64,000 nt of DNA, taken from positions 992,001 through 1,056,000 of the forward strand of contig CAWIMV010000001.1 of the NCBI GenBank assembly GCA_963837325.1, given 5' to 3'. A program made the position numbers and the translations under genes. This DNA comes from CAVQKZ01 sp963837325 (GTDB taxonomy: Bacteria; Actinomycetota; Actinomycetes; Mycobacteriales; Jatrophihabitantaceae). Shown in pieces: positions 62,227-64,000 of the stretch; the stretch's first letter is position 1; the number at the start of each line of letters is the position of its first letter. The notes below the pieces were generated by a model. The model did not search any database. It was not told the DNA's origin and saw nothing but the letters and a program-made list of their open reading frames with translations.

Positions 62227-63447
62227 ATGGACTTCCGGCACAGCGAACGCTCGCACGCGCTGCAGGAGCAGGTGGGGCGGTTCCTGGAGACGCACGTCTA
62301 CCCGGCTGAACCAACTTTCGAGACCCAGGCCGCTGACAACCGCGCGGCCGGCGAGCCGTTCCGCACGCCGGACGTGCTCGGCCCGTTGCAGGACGAGGCT
62401 CGCCAGCAAGGGCTCTGGAACCTCTTCCTGCCGGACGAACGCTTCGGTGCCGGGCTGTCCGTGCTCGACTACGCGCCGATCGCGGAACTCTCCGGGCGTT
62501 CGGCCGCGATCGCTCCAGAAGCGATGAACTGCTCGGCTCCCGACACCGGGAACATGGAGCTGCTCGCGATGTTCGGCACCGACGAGCAGCACCAGCAGTG
62601 GCTGCGGCCGCTGCTCAACGCCGAGATCCGCTCCTGCTTCTCGATGACCGAGCCGGCCGTGGCGTCTTCGGATGCCACCAACATCGCGACGACGATCACC
62701 CGCGAGGGCGAGGAGTACGTCGTCAACGGCCGCAAATGGTGGTCGACGGGAGCGCTGCGCCCGCAGTGCCGGGTCGCCATCGTGATGGGGGTCAGCGACC
62801 CCGAGGCGGACCGGCATGCGCGGCATTCGATGATCCTGGTTCCGCTGGATGCGCCCGGCGTTGCGGTGACCCGGTCGACGACGGTGTTCGGTTATGACGA
62901 CGGTCCGCACGGTGGCCACGGCGTCATCGACTTCGAACAGGTCCGGGTGCCCGCCGCCAACCTGCTCGGCCCCCAAGGCGGCGGCTTCATGATGGCTCAG
63001 GCCCGGCTCGGTCCCGGGCGCATCCACCACTGCATGCGCTGTATCGGGATGGCCGAACGGGCGCTGGAACTCATGTGCGCGCGTACGACCTCTCGGTCGA
63101 CCTTCGGCTCGCCGATCGCCGGCCATGGTGTGGTGCAGGAGTGGATCGCCGAGTCGCGGCTGGCCATCGAGCAAGCCCGGCTGCTCGTGCTCAAGGCGGC
63201 CTGGCTCATCGACAGTGTCGGCGCGAAGGGTGCCCGCACCGAGATCGCCGCGATCAAGGTCGCCGCACCGCGGGCCGCATCGTTCGTGGTCGACCGGGCC
63301 ATCCAGGCGCACGGTGGCGCGGGCGTGTCCGGTGACACGCCCCTTGCCGAGATGTGGGCCCAGTTGCGCACCCTGCACCTCGCCGACGGCCCCGACGAGG
63401 TCCACCTCCGCTCCGTCGCCCGCGAAGAACTTCGCGCCTACACATGA
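62227..63447 (+). CDS. Acyl-CoA dehydrogenase (ACAD11-like)
   Basis: 406-residue flavin dehydrogenase. CFSMTEPAVASSDATN is the FAD/substrate signature, KWWSTGA continues it, and RCIGMAERALELM and HGGAGVSGDTPLAEMWA are C-terminal motifs. AGGAG lies upstream. With the APH-like kinase upstream, it probably eliminates phosphate from, or oxidises, a 4-phosphoacyl-CoA. The end overlaps the TetR gene (ATGA). Confidence 0.88.
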   Translation: MDFRHSERSHALQEQVGRFLETHVYPAEPTFETQAADNRAAGEPFRTPDVLGPLQDEARQQGLWNLFLPDERFGAGLSVLDYAPIAELSGRSAAIAPEAMNCSAPDTGNMELLAMFGTDEQHQQWLRPLLNAEIRSCFSMTEPAVASSDATNIATTITREGEEYVVNGRKWWSTGALRPQCRVAIVMGVSDPEADRHARHSMILVPLDAPGVAVTRSTTVFGYDDGPHGGHGVIDFEQVRVPAANLLGPQGGGFMMAQARLGPGRIHHCMRCIGMAERALELMCARTTSRSTFGSPIAGHGVVQEWIAESRLAIEQARLLVLKAAWLIDSVGAKGARTEIAAIKVAAPRAASFVVDRAIQAHGGAGVSGDTPLAEMWAQLRTLHLADGPDEVHLRSVAREELRAYT

Positions 63448-64000
63448 GCGCAGGAAAGGAAAGAGTGCTCTCTGCAGCCGTTGAACTGTTCGCGCGGCAG
63501 GGCTACGACGGCACGAGCGTGACGCAGGTGATCAACCAGGCCGGCGTCGCGAAGGGCGGCTTCTATCACCACTTCGCGAGCAAGGAGGCCCTGCTGTACG
63601 AGGTGTACGGCGATCTGATCACGCGCCAGCTCGCCGCGATGGACGCGATCCTGGCCGAAGGTCGCGCCCCGGCTGAGACGCTGCGCGCCCTGATCCTCGA
63701 TCTCGTCGAATCGACGGCGGCCAGCGCGCAGCAGGCGCTGGTGTTCTGGCGCGAGCAGCACAAGCTGGGCGACGAACGCACCGAGCAGTATCGCCGCGCT
63801 CGACGGCGCTATCACGACACCGTCGCCCGGCTGGTGCGCGACGGACAGGCCACCGGGCAGTTCGCGGCGGTGGCATCGCCGGAGATCGTGACCTTCACCA
63901 TCTTCGGCGTCATCAACGAACTGCCGCTGTGGTATCGCCCGCACGGGCGCAAGCGGCCGGTCCAGATCGGGACCGAGCTGGCCGACTTCGTCCTGACGGC
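63444..64000 (+). CDS. TetR-family repressor, C-terminus cut by window edge
   Basis: 185 residues visible. HTH domain at about 8-52 with TSVTQVINQAGVAKGGFYHHF. The ATG overlaps the acyl-CoA dehydrogenase stop, making it the last visible gene of the APH-ACAD-TetR operon, and the palindrome at 61101-61118 is its likely site. Acyl-CoA or a related metabolite is the probable inducer by analogy. Confidence 0.88.
   Translation, partial: MSAGKERVLSAAVELFARQGYDGTSVTQVINQAGVAKGGFYHHFASKEALLYEVYGDLITRQLAAMDAILAEGRAPAETLRALILDLVESTAASAQQALVFWREQHKLGDERTEQYRRARRRYHDTVARLVRDGQATGQFAAVASPEIVTFTIFGVINELPLWYRPHGRKRPVQIGTELADFVLT

Noticed and set aside
60973..63405. 810-codon minus-strand ORF
   Set aside because: Antisense of the APH-like and acyl-CoA dehydrogenase genes, which have clear motifs.
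1..64000. tRNA, rRNA, insertion sequence and prophage features
   Set aside because: No convincing tRNA arms, rRNA segments, transposase, integrase or terminal repeats were seen by eye.

Overview
The window is about 70% GC and tightly packed. Many start codons are GTG, and stop/start overlaps of the ATGA or GTGA type are frequent. Gene content and order point to an actinobacterium (phylum Actinomycetota). Supporting signs are a dcw cluster that runs into ftsZ-yggS-sepF-yggT-divIVA, an isoleucyl-tRNA synthetase behind a T-box, a Lys/Ala-rich DksA-like protein next to lspA-rluD, and his and trp genes in the order also found in Mycobacterium (hisD-C-B-H-A-F-I, trpE, Trp-associated membrane protein, trpC-B-A, lgt). 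MurE carries the DNPR motif, so the peptidoglycan should contain meso-diaminopimelate. I cannot name the genus; a Frankiales/Jatrophihabitans-like lineage is a guess.

Layout. (1) 1-4137, minus strand: a transglutaminase-like membrane protein (cut by the window edge), a DUF58 protein and a MoxR ATPase. (2) 4295-22977, plus strand: the division and cell-wall cluster mraZ, rsmH, ftsL-like, ftsI, murE, murF, mraY, murD, ftsW, murG, murC, ftsQ, ftsZ, yggS, sepF, yggT, divIVA. It starts with MraZ boxes and has a nested RNA structure before rsmH. (3) 22992-31226: a membrane protein with an Ada-like zinc motif, ileS on the minus strand with its T-box, the DksA/TraR-like protein, lspA, rluD and otsA; otsB (31233-32030, minus) converges on otsA. 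(4) 32132-40755: an L,D-transpeptidase lipoprotein, a PP2C phosphatase, dnaE1, a drug-efflux MFS with a divergent TetR, and two membrane proteins. (5) 40666-58235: a LON-domain protein, then the histidine and tryptophan genes. These are interrupted by RidA, an MFS carrier, a small membrane protein, an OmpR-type two-component system and a hemerythrin. (6) 58382-64000: a quinone oxidoreductase, lgt, a VIT1-like transporter, and a fatty-acid-type operon (APH-like kinase, acyl-CoA dehydrogenase, TetR, cut by the edge) behind a perfect 18-bp palindrome.

How the genes work together. Region 2 makes lipid II, polymerises it at the septum and builds the divisome (FtsZ, SepF, FtsQ, FtsL-like, FtsW/FtsI), with DivIVA for polar growth. 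Region 5 makes histidine and tryptophan. HisA is probably the dual-function PriA, because no trpF is present. Lgt and LspA form the lipoprotein maturation path used by the L,D-transpeptidase.

Most notable observations: hisH appears to start at CTG inside a CTGA overlap; a leaderless 22-codon upstream ORF is coupled to the APH/acyl-CoA dehydrogenase operon; a small unexplained transcription unit lies between trpC and the hemerythrin gene; the DksA-like protein lacks its third zinc cysteine; and several genes share a -10-like box about 6 nt before the start codon, which suggests leaderless mRNAs. No tRNA, rRNA, CRISPR array, insertion sequence or phage was seen.
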